Translations under genes and position numbers: made by a program
Notes under the pieces: generated by a model
The model's database searches: none
What the model was told of the DNA's origin: nothing
The model's input: the letters and a program-made list of their open reading frames with translations, nothing else
DNA from: JAIBCM01 sp041395165
GTDB lineage: Bacteria > Verrucomicrobiota > Verrucomicrobiia > JADLBR01 > JAIBCM01
Length of the DNA: 64,000 nucleotides
Reading direction: 5' to 3'
Assembly: GCA_041395165.1 (NCBI GenBank)
Contig: JAWLBA010000001.1
Span: forward strand, 62,001 to 126,000
Shown: in pieces, positions 46,145-55,910 of the stretch
How the letters are laid out: the number at the start of each line of letters is the position of its first letter
Position numbering within the stretch: position 1 is the first letter of the stretch

Positions 46145-48661
46145 CTATTCTGACGGAGGGTCTTCGTCTTTTTTCTTACTTGTTTTTGAGCGGCCCGCAT
46201 TTTTAGGTGATTTGGGTGGTCGCGGCGCAAATTCGAATCCCACTTTTCCTTTCTCATCTAACTTAAGGTAAGCCGAAAAAGGGCGGCGAGTGCGTTGCGA
46301 CCAAAATTTATCGAGTAAATCCGTTTTGCCAGCTTCCAAAAGTTTCTTGGCTTGTTCCAACTCAATATCGCGCGATAAAATTTTCTTGCCGATTTTGAAG
46401 GTGCATTCCGGTTTTTCTTCCACCGATTTTTCGCAAAGATAAGCCAGATGTGTTTCAAAAATTCCAGAACCGCAAACAGGACATTTTCCGATCGGAGTCA
46501 TGGTTGATAGATCCAATTTTTGGCCATCCGCACCGATGGGCGTGCGATCAAAAACCATTTCTACTTTGTTTTCGGGAGACAGACGCAACGTTGCTGAAAA
46601 TGTTTTTTTCGTTTTTGCGCTAACAAAATTATCCAGAGGTCCAATCATGCGATTTTCGATCAAAGTAATAGCTTCTTGAGGTTCAATTTTTCGGCCAGAA
46701 ATAACTTTCCAAATCGTAAAATTGCCGTTGACGGATTGATAGTTTTTATAAGTTTCAACCATCGCAGCGCCATCGACAGGACTTTTTGCTGCTAGAGGTT
46801 TGGCGCCTAGTTGATTTTCATCGAATGTTTTGGCTTTATGAACAATGTCTTTCGTAATATCCACAATCTCGCTCATAAATTTTTCGCGCGATAATTGTCC
46901 GTGCTCCATCAAGCGTAATTTATGTTCCCATTCCCCCGTCATAGCAGGTGAAGTTAACGCCTCCATGTGAATGCCGCGCAAAAGTTCCACCAATGCCATG
47001 CCTTTAGCTGTGGCAATTAGCTCGCGACCTTCTCGCCGGATGTAAGCTTCTGCAAGCAAGGATTCGATGATGGCCGCGCGCGTTGCGGGCGTACCCAAGC
47101 CTCGTTCTTTCATGGCCTCGCGCAACTCTTCATCTTCGAGCAATTTTCCTGCCGTTTCCATAGCTGTCAACAAAGTGGCTTCCGTAAAACGAGCCGGTGG
47201 TCGCGTGACAAGCGAAAGCACATTTACCTCCAGAGTTTGTGCCATTTCTTGTGCTACTACGGCCGGCACACGAACGTCTTCTTGTTGCTCTTCTTTGCCG
47301 TAAACAATTAACCAGCCGGCATCTTTTAAAATGCGGCCTTCAGTTTTGAATACTTCTTTTTCCACACGAGTGAGTCGAGTGGTAATTTCAAATTGAGCGG
47401 AAGGGAAAAAGATGGCGACAAAACGTTTTGCAATCAGATCAAATAACTTCGCTTCATTTTCATCCAAACCGCTTGCAAATTGGCCCGTAGGAATGATGGC
47501 AAAGTGGTCCGACACTTTTGCGTTATTGAAAATGCGCTTGTTCGGTTTTGCCCAACTTTGTTCTAAAACTTTAGCTGCGTGAGTAGATAAATTGCTGTCG
47601 GTGCCTGCGATAGATTGCAGCGTGTTTTTTACGGTAGTTAAATAATCTTCTGGCAAACAGCGCGAATCCGTTCGTGGATAAGTAATCATCTTGCGTTTTT
47701 CGTAGAGACTTTGCGCAATTTGAAGCGTGCGTGTGGCAGAAAATCCAAAGCGACCGTTGGCTTCGCGTTGCAAGCTGGTAAGATCGTAAAGTAGCGGTGG
47801 CGCTTGAGTGGATGGCTTTTTTTCTTCACTAATAACACCCGGTTTTCCTTCGCATTGGCTTTGGATCGCTTGCGCTCGTGTTTCATCCCAAATTCGATCC
47901 GCGTGCAAATCAGCGTCTTCTTCGCGATCACTTTTTTGAAATGTTTCATCAATCCACCGTCCGATATATTGGCCATTTTGAATTTCAAAATGCGCTTCAA
48001 CCTCCCAATAGGGTTTGGATTTAAAATCTTTAATACGTTGTTCGCGCTCACACAAGATAGCCAAAGTCGGCGTTTGCACGCGTCCCACCGTTGCGAGTTG
48101 TCGAACTTTTGATCCGTAAAGGCGTCGCGTGAAAGCGCGCGTGCCATTAATGCCAATGAGCCAATCCGATTCGCTGCGACACATTGCAGCATTAGCCAAA
48201 TTATCAAGCTCGTGTCCGTTGCGAAGATGTTGGAAACCATCGCGAATAGCAGTCGGCGTCATCGAAGAAAGCCACAATCGTTTCATCGGCTTTTCCGTTC
48301 CGGTTAGCTGGAGAATATAACGAAAAATAAGTTCTCCTTCGCGTCCTGCATCGCAAGCATTGATGATTTGATCCACATCTTTGCGCTTGATCAATTTTTC
48401 CAAAAGTCGGAAGCGATCTTCAGTTTTTTCAATTGGCTTGAGTTGAAATTCCTTAGGCAAAATCGGCAATGCTTCCAAAGTCCAATAGCGCAATTTTTTA
48501 TCAATATCGTCTGGCATGAAAAGTGTGACCACATGGCCAATGGCGGAGCTAATGATATAATTATCATTTTCAAAGAAATCCCCTTTTTTCGGAAGTTTTC
48601 CTAGCGCCTTGGCAATGTCAGCCGCGACACTGGGTTTTTCAGCGATCACAAGTGTTTTCAT
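46145..48661 (-). CDS. topB: DNA topoisomerase III (type IA)
   Basis: A type IA topoisomerase of 838 aa. The Toprim domain opens with KTLVIAEKPSVAADIAKALG, the form typical for topoisomerase III, and has the acidic site NACDAGREGELIFR. The catalytic Tyr lies in MITYPRTDSR near residue 327. The C-terminal part has one Cys-rich zinc-like unit (GKCPVCGSG...CEKSV) and two topoisomerase-C repeats, each with a KKTFSATLRLSPENK or RRPFSAYLKLDEKGK pattern, and ends in a basic tail. The ATG overlaps the dprA stop (ATGA). Confidence 0.9.
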   Translation of the reverse strand: MKTLVIAEKPSVAADIAKALGKLPKKGDFFENDNYIISSAIGHVVTLFMPDDIDKKLRYWTLEALPILPKEFQLKPIEKTEDRFRLLEKLIKRKDVDQIINACDAGREGELIFRYILQLTGTEKPMKRLWLSSMTPTAIRDGFQHLRNGHELDNLANAAMCRSESDWLIGINGTRAFTRRLYGSKVRQLATVGRVQTPTLAILCEREQRIKDFKSKPYWEVEAHFEIQNGQYIGRWIDETFQKSDREEDADLHADRIWDETRAQAIQSQCEGKPGVISEEKKPSTQAPPLLYDLTSLQREANGRFGFSATRTLQIAQSLYEKRKMITYPRTDSRCLPEDYLTTVKNTLQSIAGTDSNLSTHAAKVLEQSWAKPNKRIFNNAKVSDHFAIIPTGQFASGLDENEAKLFDLIAKRFVAIFFPSAQFEITTRLTRVEKEVFKTEGRILKDAGWLIVYGKEEQQEDVRVPAVVAQEMAQTLEVNVLSLVTRPPARFTEATLLTAMETAGKLLEDEELREAMKERGLGTPATRAAIIESLLAEAYIRREGRELIATAKGMALVELLRGIHMEALTSPAMTGEWEHKLRLMEHGQLSREKFMSEIVDITKDIVHKAKTFDENQLGAKPLAAKSPVDGAAMVETYKNYQSVNGNFTIWKVISGRKIEPQEAITLIENRMIGPLDNFVSAKTKKTFSATLRLSPENKVEMVFDRTPIGADGQKLDLSTMTPIGKCPVCGSGIFETHLAYLCEKSVEEKPECTFKIGKKILSRDIELEQAKKLLEAGKTDLLDKFWSQRTRRPFSAYLKLDEKGKVGFEFAPRPPKSPKNAGRSKTSKKKDEDPPSE

Positions 48662-49743
48662 TTTTTTACAAATAATTTTCCTGGAAGCGATTTAGCAAGT
48701 TTTTTAACTTCCAGTCGCAGCAACGTAGAAGAGACCGTGGCAACTGGCAACCCACAATTTTCAATGATTTCATCGATGGATTTCGGTTCTTGTTCCAACG
48801 TGCCATAAATTTTTTGTTCTTCGAGCGATAAATCGGATGGAACAAGCGAGGCTTCCAAAGCTGGTGCGGGTAAGAAAAATTCAAAATCAGCGCAAACATC
48901 TTCTGCTGACTCGACTAATTTGGCGCCTTGCTTAATCAAAGCATGACACCCTCGTGAATGTGGCACATCCACGCGACCTGGCATGGCAAAAACCTGTCGA
49001 CCTTGATCCAATGCCATGCGAGCTGTGATTAATGCGCCGCTATTTTTTGCCGCTTCGATAACGACAAGTCCCATTCCGAGACCGCTCACAATTCGATTGC
49101 GAATGGGAAACGTTTGACGATCCGGTTGGGTGCCAATCGGAAATTCCGATATCACAGCACCCGATTCAGCGATTTTTTCTGAAAGTAAACGATTTTCGGG
49201 GGGATAAACTTGGTCAATACCGCAACCTAACACCGCAATGGTTCTACCCTTAGCGGCCAACGCGCCTTCATGCGAAGCGGTATCAATGCCGCGCGCCAAA
49301 CCGCTCACCACAGTAAACCCTGCGTAAGCGAGTTGAAACCCCATTTTGCGAGCCATTTCTTTCCCATAATAAGTCGCACTTCTGGAGCCAATAAGAGATA
49401 ATGCTTTTTTATCTTTTGTTTCGAATTGACCTTTTACATACAAAACCAAAGGAGGATCGTAGAGATTTCTTAAATTTTCAGGATAATTTTCATCGGCTAA
49501 TGTAATAAGTGTTACGCCCAATTTTTTAATCTGATTTAATTCATGCGCCAAATCCACCTTGCTTTCCCAGTGCGAAATGGTTTCCGCCAACTCCCGTCCG
49601 ATTCCTTCCACGCGCTGTAATAGATCGGGTGAAGAGGCTAGAATCATTTGCGGTGATTGAAATGCTTCGAGCAATCGCTTTACCCGCACCGGCCCCATGC
49701 CTGAGAGCAAATTCAAAGCCACATAAGCTTCTGCATCGGTCAT
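48658..49743 (-). CDS. dprA: DNA-processing protein DprA
   Basis: DprA loads RecA on incoming single-stranded DNA during natural transformation. The 361-aa protein has an N-terminal helix-hairpin-helix (LNLLSGMGPVRVKRLLEAF), the Rossmann-like core (LSLIGSRSATYYGKEMA, VVSGLARGIDTASHEGAL, TIAVLGCGIDQVYPPEN, AAKNSGALITARMALDQGR) and a C-terminal winged-helix domain. It heads the operon dprA-topB-xerC-waaA. Its presence is compatible with natural competence, as is the GspF-like gene, but no other com gene is in view. Confidence 0.93.
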   Translation of the reverse strand: MTDAEAYVALNLLSGMGPVRVKRLLEAFQSPQMILASSPDLLQRVEGIGRELAETISHWESKVDLAHELNQIKKLGVTLITLADENYPENLRNLYDPPLVLYVKGQFETKDKKALSLIGSRSATYYGKEMARKMGFQLAYAGFTVVSGLARGIDTASHEGALAAKGRTIAVLGCGIDQVYPPENRLLSEKIAESGAVISEFPIGTQPDRQTFPIRNRIVSGLGMGLVVIEAAKNSGALITARMALDQGRQVFAMPGRVDVPHSRGCHALIKQGAKLVESAEDVCADFEFFLPAPALEASLVPSDLSLEEQKIYGTLEQEPKSIDEIIENCGLPVATVSSTLLRLEVKKLAKSLPGKLFVKK

Positions 49744-49837
49744 GTCACAAGTGCAAACGAAATTTAAAAAAAGGCAATGGCGAAAAAATACAGTTCAATG
49801 TCTTTTCATTTGCTATCAGCTTTGTTAAATTAAAATA

Positions 49838-50674
49838 ATGGTAAGTTGGAAAAAAGTTCTTTTATTCGGATGGGGATTGCTGATGACAGGTTATGTTTCA
49901 GCAACTTCCATTGTGCAAGTCAGTCAAGGTGTGAAAGCGGAAAGTGCGCTTTTAGTGGAGGCACGAACGGGTCGCGTTTTGTTTTCGCGCAATATTGATG
50001 AACCCTTACCTCCTGCAAGCACCACGAAATTAATGACGGCGCTGCTGACTTATGAGCAAACGGGATTGCGAGGTAGTATAAAAGTGGCTACGCCCGATAC
50101 AAAGGTGGAACCCACAAAATTGTCTTTGGTGCCAGGTGAAACTGTTTCGGTGATGGGCATGGTGAAATCGCTTTTGGTGGGATCGGCCAACGATTGTGCG
50201 ATGTCGCTGGCTCGTTATGTGGGTGGTGGCGTGGTTAATTTTTCTGCTATGATGAACCGACGCGCGCGCGAGTTGGGTTGCAGCCGAACGACTTTCAAAA
50301 ATCCTAATGGTCTTCCCGCTCAAGGCCAGTTGACGACTGCGCGGGATCTTTTGAAAATTTTTCAAGCCGCGATTAGTAAACCAGAATTAAGGCAGATGTG
50401 TCAGACGAAAAGTTTTGTAATTCGCACCGCGCGCGGCACGCAAACGGTATCGAATCATAATAAATTATTAGGCGTTTTTCCAGGAATGGGCCCGGCAAAA
50501 ACAGGATGGACTTATAGTTCCAAGCATACTTATGCGGCTTCTGCTTCGCGTAATGGACGTGAATTGCATCTGATTATTTTGAAAAGTCCGAATAAATGGG
50601 TAGATGCGACGCTGCTTTTTAATTACGGCTTTGAAAGATTGGGACAACCTGGTCTGGTTTCGGTCAGGCGCTAA
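49838..50674 (+). CDS. dacA: D-alanyl-D-alanine carboxypeptidase (PBP5/6-like)
   Basis: A penicillin-binding protein that trims the peptidoglycan stem peptide. The signal peptide (LLFGWGLLMTGYVSA) is followed by the three active-site motifs: SxxK at Ser61-Lys64 (ASTTKLM), SxN at Ser116-Asn118 (GSANDCA) and KTG at 221-223 (AKTGWT). At 278 aa it lacks the C-terminal beta domain and amphipathic anchor of E. coli PBP5, so it is probably soluble in the periplasm. It is divergent from dprA. Confidence 0.9.
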   Translation: MVSWKKVLLFGWGLLMTGYVSATSIVQVSQGVKAESALLVEARTGRVLFSRNIDEPLPPASTTKLMTALLTYEQTGLRGSIKVATPDTKVEPTKLSLVPGETVSVMGMVKSLLVGSANDCAMSLARYVGGGVVNFSAMMNRRARELGCSRTTFKNPNGLPAQGQLTTARDLLKIFQAAISKPELRQMCQTKSFVIRTARGTQTVSNHNKLLGVFPGMGPAKTGWTYSSKHTYAASASRNGRELHLIILKSPNKWVDATLLFNYGFERLGQPGLVSVRR

Positions 50675-50686
50675 AGAGCAATTCAA

Positions 50687-51436
50687 TCAATTATCATTTT
50701 TTAATGTTGCGATAGCATAGTCGCGATTCATTCGCGCGATATAGTTTACACTAATCCCTTTAGGACAAGCGGCTTCGCAAGCATAGGTGTTGGTGCAATT
50801 GCCGAAACCTTCGTGATCCATTTGTGCCACCATTTTTAAAACGCGTTGATAACGTTCGGGTTGGCCTTGAGGTAATAAACCCAAGTGGCTGACTTTGGCA
50901 GAAACAAAAAGCATAGCAGAAGAATTTTTGCATGCAGCAACGCAAGCTCCGCAACCAATACAAGCGGCCGCATCAAAAGCGGCTTCTGACGCGATCTTAG
51001 GAACGGGAGTGGAATTGGCATCGGGTGCAGAACCGGTCGAGGCAGAAATGAAACCGCCAGCTTGAATGATGCGATCAAAAGCGCTGCGATCAATCACAAG
51101 GTCTTTAATGATTGGGAAAGAGCGTGCTCGAAACGGTTCGATGGTAATTACGTCTCCGTCCTGGAAATTGCGGAGGTAAACTTGGCAGCTTGCTACCAGA
51201 TTTTCTGGTCCATGAGGTTCGCCATTGATCATTAGGGAGCAACTGCCGCAGATTCCCTCGCGACAATCGTGATCAAAAGCGATGGGTTCTTGACCTTGAG
51301 CAATTAATTTTTCATTTACCACATCCAACATTTCTAAAAAAGACATGTTCGGATTGAGATCGCTTTGTTCATAGGTGACAAAGCGGCCGGGAGCTTGAGC
51401 GCTTTTTTGTCGCCAGACTCGTAATGAAAGTTTCAT
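50687..51436 (-). CDS. sdhB: Succinate dehydrogenase iron-sulfur subunit
   Basis: The electron-transfer subunit of complex II. Three clusters are marked: the 2Fe-2S site in DCREGICGSCSLMING, and the two remaining clusters in CIGCGACVAACKNSS and CTNTYACEAACPKGI. Length is 249 aa. The ATG overlaps the sdhA stop (ATGA). The sequence looks closer to the Bacteroidetes/Bacillus-type enzyme than to E. coli SdhB. Confidence 0.95.
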   Translation of the reverse strand: MKLSLRVWRQKSAQAPGRFVTYEQSDLNPNMSFLEMLDVVNEKLIAQGQEPIAFDHDCREGICGSCSLMINGEPHGPENLVASCQVYLRNFQDGDVITIEPFRARSFPIIKDLVIDRSAFDRIIQAGGFISASTGSAPDANSTPVPKIASEAAFDAAACIGCGACVAACKNSSAMLFVSAKVSHLGLLPQGQPERYQRVLKMVAQMDHEGFGNCTNTYACEAACPKGISVNYIARMNRDYAIATLKNDN

Positions 51437-53355
51437 TTATAACTCCTTTGCGCCAATTTTACGGTTTCAAAAGTAAGAGGTTCCTCGTGTCGTTCGGGCG
51501 GTTGATTTGGGCCTTTAAATTCCCAGGCAGCAACGTGGGTGAAGTGTGCATCATCGCGTAGCGCTTCGCCATCGGGAGTTTGGTGTTCTTCACGAAAATG
51601 GCCGCCGCACGATTCTTTACGAATTAAAGCATCGCGACAAAGTAGTTCGCCCAATTCTAAAAAATCAGCCACGCGCCCTGCCATTTCCAAAGATTGGTTC
51701 AAATCATCGTTTTCACCTGGAACATTGACTCCTGTGTTGGGATTCCAAAATTCGGCACGAAGTTCTTGGACCAGTTGCAAGCCCTTTTCCAAACCTGCTT
51801 GATTGCGAGCCATTCCGCAATGATCCCAAAGGATTTTTCCTAATTGACGATGAAAAGAGGACACGGTTCGCTTTCCGCGTAGCGCAAGGAGTTGTTGAGT
51901 CATTTGGACAATGTCTGACTCCGCTTTTTTAAATTCGGCTTGGTCTGTGGCTGGACGTTTTTCCGTCATGTTCGCAAAATAACTACCGATAGTGTAAGGC
52001 AAAACAAAATAGCCATCGGCTAAACCCTGCATCAAAGCACTTGCTCCTAAACGATTGGCTCCGTGATCTGAAAAGTTGGCTTCACCTAGAACAAAAAGAC
52101 CCGGTAAATTGCTCATCAAATTATAATCCACCCATAGACCGCCCATCGTGTAATGGATGGCGGGATAAATGCGCATCGGTTTTTGGTAAGCATTTTCTCC
52201 AGTGATTTCATGATAGATATCAAAGAGATTTCCATAGCGCTCACGAACAGTCTGCTCGCCCAGGCGTTGAATGGCGTCAGAAAAATCTAAATAAACGCCC
52301 AATCCGCTGTCTCCCACGCCGCGACCCTCATCGCATACTTGTTTTGCTGCGCGCGAGGCAATATCACGAGGAGCCAGGTTGCCATAGCTCGGATATTTTC
52401 GTTCCAAATAATAATCTCTTTCTTCTTCTGGAATTTCTTTCACTGGGCGTTTATCGCCCGCTTTTTTGGGAACCCAAACGCGGCCGTCGTTACGCAGCGA
52501 TTCGGACATGAGCGTTAGTTTAGATTGATAGTCGCCAGAAACCGGAATGCAGGTGGGATGAATCTGTGTGAAACAAGGATTCGCAAAACAAGCCCCTTTT
52601 TTATAAGCGCGCCAAATGGCGGTCGCGTTGGAGTTGCGAGCGTAAGTCGATAGGCAATACGCATTGCCGTAACCGCCTGTGGCTAACACAACGGCATCAG
52701 CGCTATGAGAAAAAATTTTGCCCGTTAACAAATTACGCGTGACGATGCCTTTGGCGTGACCGTTAACCACTACCAGGTCGAGCATTTCGTGGCGCGGAAA
52801 CATTTTCACTTTTCCTGACCCAATTTGCCGACTGAGCGCGGAATAAGCGCCGAGGAGAAGTTGTTGACCGGTTTGTCCTCGAGCATAAAATGTGCGGGAA
52901 ACTTGTGCGCCGCCAAACGAGCGATTGGCGAGATAGCCTCCATATTCTCGGGCAAAAGGAACGCCCTGCGCAGCGCATTGATCGATGATGTTGACGCTGA
53001 CTTGGGCTAGACGATAAACATTAGCTTCGCGCGCACGAAAATCGCCGCCTTTTATTGTGTCGTAAAAAAGTCGAAAAACACTATCGCCATCATTTTGATA
53101 GTTTTTTGCAGCATTAATACCTCCTTGAGCCGCGATGCTATGAGCGCGACGCGGACTGTCATGAAAACAAAATGCTTTCACGTTGTAACCCAATTCAGCG
53201 AGTGTTGCGGCAGCCGATGCGCCTCCTAAACCTGTGCCGACTACGATTACTTCGTATTTTCGTTTATTGTTGGGGCTGACCAATTTGACATCGCGTCGAT
53301 ATTGATCCCATTTCTGAGCAAGCGGACCGGAAGGAATTTTTGAATCGAATTTCAT
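51433..53355 (-). CDS. sdhA: Succinate dehydrogenase flavoprotein subunit
   Basis: The catalytic subunit with covalently bound FAD. It shows VVGTGLGGASAAATLAELG at the N-terminus, the flavinylation site in RAHSIAAQGGIN, the substrate region THxTCIPVSGxY-like HPTCIPVSGDY, and GEANFSDHGANRLGASALMQG near the C-terminal part of the FAD domain. At 640 aa it is of the larger type found with one-subunit membrane anchors. It is the middle gene of sdhCAB. Confidence 0.95.
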   Translation of the reverse strand: MKFDSKIPSGPLAQKWDQYRRDVKLVSPNNKRKYEVIVVGTGLGGASAAATLAELGYNVKAFCFHDSPRRAHSIAAQGGINAAKNYQNDGDSVFRLFYDTIKGGDFRAREANVYRLAQVSVNIIDQCAAQGVPFAREYGGYLANRSFGGAQVSRTFYARGQTGQQLLLGAYSALSRQIGSGKVKMFPRHEMLDLVVVNGHAKGIVTRNLLTGKIFSHSADAVVLATGGYGNAYCLSTYARNSNATAIWRAYKKGACFANPCFTQIHPTCIPVSGDYQSKLTLMSESLRNDGRVWVPKKAGDKRPVKEIPEEERDYYLERKYPSYGNLAPRDIASRAAKQVCDEGRGVGDSGLGVYLDFSDAIQRLGEQTVRERYGNLFDIYHEITGENAYQKPMRIYPAIHYTMGGLWVDYNLMSNLPGLFVLGEANFSDHGANRLGASALMQGLADGYFVLPYTIGSYFANMTEKRPATDQAEFKKAESDIVQMTQQLLALRGKRTVSSFHRQLGKILWDHCGMARNQAGLEKGLQLVQELRAEFWNPNTGVNVPGENDDLNQSLEMAGRVADFLELGELLCRDALIRKESCGGHFREEHQTPDGEALRDDAHFTHVAAWEFKGPNQPPERHEEPLTFETVKLAQRSYK

Positions 53356-53362
53356 AATGCGA

Positions 53363-54052
53363 TTAAGTGGCGGGTTGAATGACTCCCATTAAAACGGCAA
53401 TCGGAATACAACTCATTCCAATAAAAATAAGAAACGCAAAAATGCGAGCAAACCAACGCAAAGGAAAATGATAACTGGTTTTTATGATTCCCATCGAGTG
53501 AAACATGCTCTCAATTCCATGGCTCAAATGTAAACAAAGCAGTCCCACCCCAATAATATAAAAAATGGAAATGTAAGGAATTTGAAAACTGTAAACTAAC
53601 ATATTGTAAACATCGTGTTGTCCTAAAGAATCTTTTAATGCGTAAAGTTTTGGATGGGTAATTCCCACAGTGAAATGCAGCAGGTGATAAACAATAAAGG
53701 CAAAAACAATCAAACCGCTAATCGCCATCGTTCGCGAAGCCAATGTGGCGCCTAGAGATTTTTTTTCTGAATAAGCCGAGTTACCTCGCGCGCGTCGATT
53801 TTCTACTGTTAACTGGATCGCTACGATGATGTGAATGATAGCAACTGCCAAGAGGGTCAATCGTGCTGGCCACAATATTTCGGGCAATGATTTTAAAAAA
53901 TGGGCATAACGATTAACAGCTTCTTGTCCTAAAAAGGTTTGGAGATTGCCGAGCATGTGGAAGACAACAAACCCATAAAGAATGAAGCCCGTAATCGCCA
54001 TGATATACTTTTTGCCTAGCGATGAACCTAATACTCTTACCAAGACTTTCAT
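53363..54052 (-). CDS. sdhC: Succinate dehydrogenase cytochrome b556/b558 subunit
   Basis: The membrane anchor and haem-binding subunit, with five hydrophobic segments. VRVLGSSLGKKYIMAITGF opens the protein. His residues suitable as haem ligands occur in FHMLGNLQTF, IIHIIVAIQL, VYHLLHFTVG and LHLSHGIESMFHS. The single large subunit without sdhD is the Bacillus/Bacteroidetes type B. I use the ATG at 54052 (229 aa), which has AAGG upstream; a GTG at 54082 would add ten residues. Confidence 0.9.
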   Translation of the reverse strand: MKVLVRVLGSSLGKKYIMAITGFILYGFVVFHMLGNLQTFLGQEAVNRYAHFLKSLPEILWPARLTLLAVAIIHIIVAIQLTVENRRARGNSAYSEKKSLGATLASRTMAISGLIVFAFIVYHLLHFTVGITHPKLYALKDSLGQHDVYNMLVYSFQIPYISIFYIIGVGLLCLHLSHGIESMFHSMGIIKTSYHFPLRWFARIFAFLIFIGMSCIPIAVLMGVIQPAT

Positions 54053-54165
54053 GTTTGCCTTAAAACTCAAATGTTTTACCACAATCTATGATTTTTAATA
54101 ATAATTCAAGGGAAAGTTATTTTATTGCTTGTCATGGGACTGGTGATGAAGCAAAATGAGAGACT

Positions 54166-54393
54166 ATGAAAAATCTACTTTGTAGCATTCTTTTGATGGT
54201 GTTTGTCATCTCAGGTTGGGCGCAGAAGTATGATTATGATAAGGCGGGGCGTCTCGTAAAAGTTACTTACGACAGTGGTAAGAAAATTTATTATTATTAT
54301 GACAAAGCTGGTAATTTAGTTTCTGTCCGAGAAACTAAAAAATCCCGTCGCGAATTACGTTCTCAATCTAAGAAAGATTTGTCGAAAAAATAG
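54166..54393 (+). CDS. Small secreted protein made of two RHS/YD repeats
   Basis: A 75-aa protein. A signal peptide (LLCSILLMVFVISGWA) is followed directly by QKYDYDKAGRLVKVTYDSG and YYYYDKAGNLVSVRE, i.e. two YD repeats, and then a basic tail (KKSRRELRSQSKKDLSKK). Normal RHS/YD proteins have dozens of repeats and a shell. This may be a remnant of a larger gene or a genuine mini-protein. It is complete with start, signal and stop. Confidence 0.65.
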   Translation: MKNLLCSILLMVFVISGWAQKYDYDKAGRLVKVTYDSGKKIYYYYDKAGNLVSVRETKKSRRELRSQSKKDLSKK

Positions 54394-54514
54394 TTATTTT
54401 ATCAGGATTTCCTTTATTTGATCTTGATTTAAGTCTCGAACTAAACCGCTTCTGTTTTTATTCATGATTTGCGAAGTGTCGTAAATTCGGTTATCTTCTA
54501 CAAGGAGAGGGACG

Positions 54515-55207
54515 ATGAAAGTGGAAACTTGTCGGGCGGCATTTACGGCGGAAGATTTCGATTTTGTTGTTAAAACATTATCGCGCTCACCCAAGGATGC
54601 GGTTTCGTTGGTGGATTTATTGAGTGATGAAGAAATGCGCGATGAAATTTTGGATCATGAGCGTCTTTATCAGGAGTTGATCGAAAATGGTAGTTGTTTG
54701 AAAGTGTCGCCAGCTTTTTATTTTTATGTGTTAACGCGGCACGTTTTAAAAAAGGCCGGATTAACGGATCGAACGATTTGCGATTATGTGGCTTTGATTT
54801 TGGTGAATTTTTCGCGTTGGCAGCGTTTGCCTCATTTTTTTGAATCTTCTCAAGGGGAATCGTTTTATCCCTATTTGTCGGACCTTTTGCAGGCTATTGC
54901 TAAAGCGGAGTCGCATCAGGTTTTTATTTTGCGAATTTATTTGGCAAATTATGCGCTGTTTTATAGCGGAATTTTTGTAGAGCGGATTGTGGCGAATCGC
55001 AATCGTCGCGGAGGGCCGGACGTTTCTTTTTACGAAGAGGTGGGGCGAACGAATTATCAATTAGCGGCGGAACATCGTTCGGCTCAGAAGCATCATTTGC
55101 AGGGAGTTTTGGATGAGTTGGCGCAAGCGTTTCGCCCCACGCGTTTTGCACTGAATGATTTGTCTGAAAATTTATTGCATTTGTCGCCCAATCCAAGTTG
55201 GGGGTAG
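54515..55207 (+). CDS. Hypothetical protein, 230 aa
   Basis: A soluble, mostly helical protein preceded by a good ribosome-binding site (AAGGAG). The N-terminal part (FTAEDFDFVVKTL, LVDLLSDEEMRDEILDHERLYQ) and the late VSFYEEVGRTNYQLAAEHRSA look conserved in style. I recall similar unnamed proteins in Acidobacteria and Verrucomicrobiota but no function. It begins the operon that continues with the 221-aa gene, alr and the metzincin. Confidence 0.6.
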   Translation: MKVETCRAAFTAEDFDFVVKTLSRSPKDAVSLVDLLSDEEMRDEILDHERLYQELIENGSCLKVSPAFYFYVLTRHVLKKAGLTDRTICDYVALILVNFSRWQRLPHFFESSQGESFYPYLSDLLQAIAKAESHQVFILRIYLANYALFYSGIFVERIVANRNRRGGPDVSFYEEVGRTNYQLAAEHRSAQKHHLQGVLDELAQAFRPTRFALNDLSENLLHLSPNPSWG

Positions 55208-55222
55208 TTAGAATGAGGAATT

Positions 55223-55888
55223 ATGACGCTATTAGCCGAAATCCAACAGGTTTTGGAGCGGACTTATTCGACGGTGGGAATTAATTTAGAAGAGTGTGTG
55301 GTAGGGACACAGAGGTTTCGACAATTATCACGTTTAGCGAATGCTTCGAGTGATTTATCCCTTTCGGCTAGAACTTTTATTCGAACTTCTGGTGAAAATT
55401 TGTTTATTGCGATTTATTATTCGCCTGAACTGGTTCGATGTTTAGAACAGGAGCATCCGCGCTACGGGTTAAGCGATCGCAATATTGAAGCGCTAATCGC
55501 TTTTGTTGAAGAGATCACACATGGTGTGCATGCAGCTTTGGCGTTTCAGCGGGGGAAATTGGAGGTGGAGTCGGAGTTGTTTTGTTGTCAGTTGGAGATG
55601 CAGGCGAAAATTGATACTTATTGGTTGTTGATTCGTTTTTTATATTTTTTATGTGAAGGAAAACTTTTTCAAAAGGGGAAATATTGGATTTTTCACACTC
55701 TTTTTGAGCGAGAAAATTTTGATTACATTGATCGGAAACTCGCGCATCGTTATCGACTCGCTAATCACATGGCGAGTTCTTTTATTCGAAAGGTTTCTCC
55801 ATTAACTGGGAAAGAGCGTATTAATAGGTTACGAGTATTTCGTGAAATGAATTTTCGTGAGCAATATCGTTATTGTTTTTATCGTTAA
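55223..55888 (+). CDS. Hypothetical protein, 221 aa
   Basis: A helical protein with no signal peptide or membrane segment. A conserved-looking centre is LSDRNIEALIAFVEEITHGVHAALAFQRG, with Glu-Glu and two His residues on one helix, followed by QLEMQAKIDTYWLLIRFLYFL. That His/Glu arrangement could bind a metal, but this is speculation. It starts 15 bases after the 230-aa gene, so the two probably act together. I do not recognise the family. Confidence 0.6.
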   Translation: MTLLAEIQQVLERTYSTVGINLEECVVGTQRFRQLSRLANASSDLSLSARTFIRTSGENLFIAIYYSPELVRCLEQEHPRYGLSDRNIEALIAFVEEITHGVHAALAFQRGKLEVESELFCCQLEMQAKIDTYWLLIRFLYFLCEGKLFQKGKYWIFHTLFERENFDYIDRKLAHRYRLANHMASSFIRKVSPLTGKERINRLRVFREMNFREQYRYCFYR

Positions 55889-55910
55889 CTCGTGTTAGCT
55901 CGCTGCCAAC

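Noticed and set aside
46144..46257. Longer XerC start
   Set aside because: It overlaps the topB C-terminus; the ATG at 46143 gives the usual length.
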